Source: a virus. From it: DNA of 38,812 nt. Positions 36,510 to 38,812 of this stretch are shown here, one piece after another (within the stretch, counting starts at the first letter, position 1; every line of letters starts with the position of its first letter). A model generated the notes under the pieces. The model worked only from the letters and a program-made list of their open reading frames with translations, was not told the origin of the DNA and ran no database searches. A program made the translations under genes and the position numbers. The DNA is taken from IMG/VR virus record IMGVR_UViG_3300019926_000031, positions 1 to 38,812 of that record, one strand, 5' to 3'.

Positions 36510-36621
36510 GATAGCCGTTATCAACCCAGTAATTAAACACATCAAGCCAGAATTGCTCTGGCCGGCCTTCTACATCGCCTTGTCCGAACTGTTCCAAGTC
36601 TAATTCGGCTGTATGTATCAT
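36367..36621 (-). CDS. Hypothetical protein, 84 aa, last gene of the leftward operon
   Basis: An acidic helical protein with IHTAELDLEQFGQG, WLDVFNYWVDNGYP and an acidic C-terminus. Its composition is normal for a coding gene, unlike the antisense frame that overlaps it. Coupled by ATGA to the previous gene. Function unknown. Confidence 0.65.
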   Translation of the reverse strand: MIHTAELDLEQFGQGDVEGRPEQFWLDVFNYWVDNGYPIDSLLEAYSVVHKKQDSEDTAHVVLEVQTLSKPKDMADIVADETTM

Positions 36622-36722
36622 TCTCGTTCCTCACACACTAACTCGTGTTGTCTGGCTATCTCTGTGCTCATAAACCGTTGCTCGCAATACTCGCACTCGG
36701 CTGTGGTTCTCTCGTAACTCAT
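36618..36722 (-). CDS. C2HC zinc-finger microprotein, 34 aa
   Basis: ECEYCEQRFMSTEIARQHELVC fits a C2HC finger (C-x2-C-x12-H-x3-C), complete in 34 residues. Coupled by ATGA to both neighbours. It follows the annealing-protein-like gene and might serve in DNA binding. Confidence 0.6.
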   Translation of the reverse strand: MSYERTTAECEYCEQRFMSTEIARQHELVCEERE

Positions 36723-37348
36723 AGTTCGTTTTTAAGCTCTTCAATCGCCGTTAGACCGATTCCAGTTGCCCATGCACACGCTCTTTTGAGTGCCCGTGTT
36801 TCAGCCAACTCGTTCAGTAGATGTGCATCATCCCCGTCTTGCCGGTCAACGTGCGCGCTCCCGAAGCCAGAGTATTCCTTACCATCTTCAGTGGTTGCGA
36901 TAGCACGGAACTCCGCATACTCAAAGCCAGATTCTGACGCTGTAGTGACCGGCTCCGCTGTCACAGAGACACCATACTTTGATGCAATCATGCAGTAGCC
37001 CTTCCGGTTGACGGTTGGGACACCCTGAATCTCATCAATAAAGTGGCCGGGAAGCCAATCCGTAGGGTTCTCATCAAGCGACGGTCCTTCATCTGGCACA
37101 TCAACTACATCGTCTGGTTGTGTGTTGGTCACTGTAGCCGCTTGCCCGCCGTCTGGAGTCGTTTCAACTACGTCCGTAGTGTTCGCATCGGATGCTTCTT
37201 CGGTCCCATTAGAGGCTTCGCTGTCCGGTGGGATGATTTCTAAGTCCCGGACACTACCGAACTCATCAACGGCTTGTTCGCACTCTTGTCGGCTATCTTT
37301 ATGCCACTCATCGCCTGTGTTAACGTCTCTTACAATCCAGTCGTTCAT
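36719..37348 (-). CDS. Possible single-strand annealing / Rad52-like protein, 209 aa
   Basis: The C-terminal half reads YGVSVTAEPVTTASESGFEYAEFRAIATTEDGKEYSGFGSAHVD and then LLNELAETRALKRACAWATGIGLTAIEEL. The second motif, AETRALKRA followed by a hydrophobic helix with T-G-I-G, resembles the E-(T/S)-R-A-x-x-R-A motif of phage recombination mediators and Rad52/22-like or ERF-like proteins. The N-terminal half is an acidic, Ser/Thr-rich linker. In viruses such proteins support recombination-dependent replication and repair. Assignment is tentative because the family is diverse. Confidence 0.5.
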   Translation of the reverse strand: MNDWIVRDVNTGDEWHKDSRQECEQAVDEFGSVRDLEIIPPDSEASNGTEEASDANTTDVVETTPDGGQAATVTNTQPDDVVDVPDEGPSLDENPTDWLPGHFIDEIQGVPTVNRKGYCMIASKYGVSVTAEPVTTASESGFEYAEFRAIATTEDGKEYSGFGSAHVDRQDGDDAHLLNELAETRALKRACAWATGIGLTAIEELKNEL

Positions 37349-37587
37349 GCGTTCCTCCGCTGTTCTGCGTGGTCACGTTCGTCAACCCAGCCGTTTCGGA
37401 TTGGATAGATCGCCGCTTGGTTCAGACAGGACTTGCAGCTTGCGAACGTCACTGTCTTGCCGCCACCGCTGGCTTCAACGACGAATCCAGCAGGCGACCC
37501 ACACTGATAGTGGCACTTCCCGCCGCCAGTGTAGTACTTCACGTTGCGGATCTTCTCTATCTCACCGCCGAAAGTCGGGTCACTCAT
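37345..37587 (-). CDS. Small zinc-ribbon-like protein, 80 aa
   Basis: KCHYQCGSPA and FASCKSCLNQ give C-x3-C and CxxC sites around a strand segment, as in small zinc ribbons. The ATG at 37587 overlaps the upstream gene; an ATG at 37599 with GGTGG before it is an alternative. Richer in G and C codons than the right-hand operon. ATGA coupling to the next gene. Confidence 0.6.
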   Translation of the reverse strand: MSDPTFGGEIEKIRNVKYYTGGGKCHYQCGSPAGFVVEASGGGKTVTFASCKSCLNQAAIYPIRNGWVDERDHAEQRRNA

Positions 37588-38209
37588 TTCCACCACCATC
37601 CGCGAGATCGTCCGAGTCTTCGCCGTTGCCGGACTCGCTTCTCCATTTGGCCCAGTGGTCAGGATACGGTCGCTCGTTCGCCATCACATCCTTTACCGGC
37701 GCTGGCACGTCGTCGATGTGCGTCGGTCGTGGGTAGTGGTCCTCAAGCTTGGACTGGATACGGTTCGGAGAGCCGTTGCGACGACCGACGACCTTGTAGT
37801 CTTGGTAGTGCGGCAACGTGCTGACGCATTTGAAGTACTGGCTGTCGAGCGGACTGCCGGCCCAGTAGAGCCACAGGTAGCCCGTTGCGTCGTCGGAGAT
37901 GCGAAGGACGATGTCTCCCTCACTCATCTCCAACGGTGCGATGAACTCGTGCAGACTGGGCGACCAGTACGTGTTCTGGATGTAGTTCGCAAGACGCTGG
38001 CAGGCATCGCTGGGCACCTCCCGCAGGCGGTCGCGGGCACGGCGCTCGAATTGATTCAGGACCGGGCCGCCGTCGCAGTCCCATCGCGGGCACTCGTCGC
38101 CGCCGAACGTGGATTGCGTCCGGGGAACGTCTCGACCACACGTCTCACACGACCGCCTTCGAGCAAGTGAATCGCAGACAGTACCTTCGCTTTTTGATGT
38201 CCGGCTCAT
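37580..38209 (-). CDS. Zinc-binding hypothetical protein, 209 aa
   Basis: The N-terminal zinc site is RSCETCGRDVPRTQSTFGGDECPRWDC (C-x2-C ... C-x4-C, about residues 20-45). The middle region (RRARDRLREVPSDACQRLANYIQN) is helical, then strands (VLRISDDATGYLWLYWAG) and an acidic C-terminus. GC-rich codon use sets it apart from most of the genome. I do not recognise the family. ATGA with both neighbours. Confidence 0.65.
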   Translation of the reverse strand: MSRTSKSEGTVCDSLARRRSCETCGRDVPRTQSTFGGDECPRWDCDGGPVLNQFERRARDRLREVPSDACQRLANYIQNTYWSPSLHEFIAPLEMSEGDIVLRISDDATGYLWLYWAGSPLDSQYFKCVSTLPHYQDYKVVGRRNGSPNRIQSKLEDHYPRPTHIDDVPAPVKDVMANERPYPDHWAKWRSESGNGEDSDDLADGGGNE

Positions 38210-38454
38210 TGCTCCCCACCGTCCACAGAGTCGGCCGGTTCGGTTCCAGTTCCGGCAGGCTTCTCAATGTCGAACATCGTGGTCCGACAGTCGGTAGAAA
38301 CGCACTCAAACCAGTTCCAGACGTAAGTGCTGCTGGTCGGGACGCCCGCCTTACCACAGCCGGGACAGGCCGGGTTTGCGTGGTCGACGCTGGCCGCCCA
38401 CTGTCGCGTTTCGTCGTCTGCGAACGCTTCTCGTAGGTCTTGATTGGAGCTCAT
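38206..38454 (-). CDS. Zinc-binding protein with acidic tail, 82 aa
   Basis: ACPGCGKAGVPTSSTYVWNWFECVSTDC (about residues 29-56) holds two knuckles around a strand. The tail, GTGTEPADSVDGGEQ, recalls the EPGAD tails of two other genes in the operon. The ATG at 38454 overlaps the upstream stop (ATGA); a longer reading starts at 38502 but would run into the gene before. Confidence 0.6.
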   Translation of the reverse strand: MSSNQDLREAFADDETRQWAASVDHANPACPGCGKAGVPTSSTYVWNWFECVSTDCRTTMFDIEKPAGTGTEPADSVDGGEQ

Positions 38455-38612
38455 CAGTAGCGCGGCACCTCCGTGATAGCGCCACAGACTCCACACTCCC
38501 ACCGCTCGACGATGCCCTCGTTGTGTTGGTCGCTCACTGCGTGCTGTCCGTCTTTACTCCAGTCGTCGTGCGTTTTGCCGCACTCGTGACATTCGGTAGC
38601 TGTCTCTGGCAT
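38454..38612 (-). CDS. Zinc-ribbon protein, 52 aa
   Basis: ECHECGKTHDD at residues 7-17 and ECGVCGAIT at 39-47 make two CxxCG knuckles, a zinc ribbon. The start overlaps the upstream stop (TAATG at 38610-38614), and its stop overlaps the next start (ATGA). Typical haloarchaeal small zinc protein. Confidence 0.6.
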   Translation of the reverse strand: MPETATECHECGKTHDDWSKDGQHAVSDQHNEGIVERWECGVCGAITEVPRY

Positions 38613-38812
38613 TAGTTGTCCTCCACATTTTCGTCCGCTCCGGGCTCGGAACCGGCAGCGGGTTTAGCTACCACAGATGCATATACGTCAAACTCCGACA
38701 TTGAACCCATGCCGGCTTGGTCTACCACTGTGAAGTGGTACGATTCCTTCAGTTGGTCGAATTGCTGTTCGGTAAACGCTCCGCTGAACGAACGGGCTTT
38801 GATTTCATCCAT
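38612..38812 (-). CDS. Hypothetical protein crossing the circular join, 66 aa
   Basis: Begins MDEIKARSFSGAFTEQQFDQL and ends SEPGADENVEDN. The first 33 codons lie in the terminal repeat, so they appear again at 1-99. Its ATG is two bases from the stop of the gene at 102-512, so it is the next gene of the leftward operon across the join. The tail shares an 18-base identical stretch with the gene at 509-676. Function unknown. Confidence 0.7.
   Translation of the reverse strand: MDEIKARSFSGAFTEQQFDQLKESYHFTVVDQAGMGSMSEFDVYASVVAKPAAGSEPGADENVEDN
38714..38812. repeat. Right copy of 99-base terminal direct repeat
   Basis: Identical to 1-99. Together with the continuity of the gene at 38612-38812 into the gene at 102-512, it shows that the two ends of the window join. 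Confidence 0.93.

Noticed and set aside
1-38812. Integrase, attachment site or lysogeny module
   Set aside because: No tyrosine or serine recombinase motif was found on either strand. The tRNA is whole and internal, with no partial copy seen elsewhere that would mark an att site.
1-38812. CRISPR array
   Set aside because: No regularly spaced repeats of 25-40 bases were found; the only short repeats are the ACTAC tracts and isolated dyads.

Overview
The window is most simply read as one complete circular viral genome of about 38.7 kb, opened at an arbitrary point. Its first 99 bases (1-99) and last 99 bases (38714-38812) are identical, and one gene runs across that join. The gene set is that of a tailed virus with an HK97-type head and probably a long non-contractile tail (siphovirus-like). 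The host is very likely a halophilic archaeon: encoded proteins are strongly acidic, many starts look leaderless with a TATA-like box about 26-29 bases upstream, genes overlap by ATGA or TAATG, and there are about twenty tiny CxxC zinc proteins, an archaeal MCM helicase relic and an archaeal-type tRNA-Leu. I see no integrase, DNA polymerase, primase or PCNA, and no CRISPR array.

Layout. A leftward operon of about 15 small genes runs from 1447 down to 1, continues from 38713 and ends at 36367. It includes a possible single-strand annealing protein. A divergent promoter near 1500 starts the rightward accessory run (1531-4560): a small ribbon-helix-helix-like protein, an HTH-HNH endonuclease, zinc proteins, a nuclease-like protein, a tandem paralogue pair and a possible toxin-antitoxin-like pair. 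A leftward island (4656-5440) holds a zinc ribbon and an RNA ligase. The rightward run 5635-15874 carries two more HNH proteins, an RHH coiled-coil protein, an MCM helicase that has lost two internal blocks, three methyltransferases, many small proteins and a probable small terminase subunit. A leftward block of six small genes (15871-17217) sits between the small and large terminase genes.

From 17269 to about 36500 come the virion genes: large terminase, portal, MuF-like protein, beta-sandwich protein, fused protease/scaffold, DUF2190-like decoration protein, major capsid protein, connector, a 366-base non-coding stretch with tRNA-Leu(UAA), tail joining genes, tail tube, two-frame tail chaperone with a GGGAAAC slippery site, tape measure, tail tip and fibre-like proteins.

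The observations I rate highest are: (1) the MCM gene with two clean internal losses, including Walker B, sensor 1 and arginine finger; (2) three abutting hairpins followed by tRNA-Leu and further inverted repeats in the middle of the virion operon; (3) an HNH gene between 7-bp direct repeats whose removal restores a perfect stop-start overlap of the flanking genes; (4) the lambda-G/GT-like -1 frameshift site; (5) a perfectly symmetrical bidirectional promoter in front of the large terminase; (6) an RNA ligase together with a viral tRNA, and an 11-bp hairpin beside the ligase gene. All functional names rest on motif reading by eye, without database searches.
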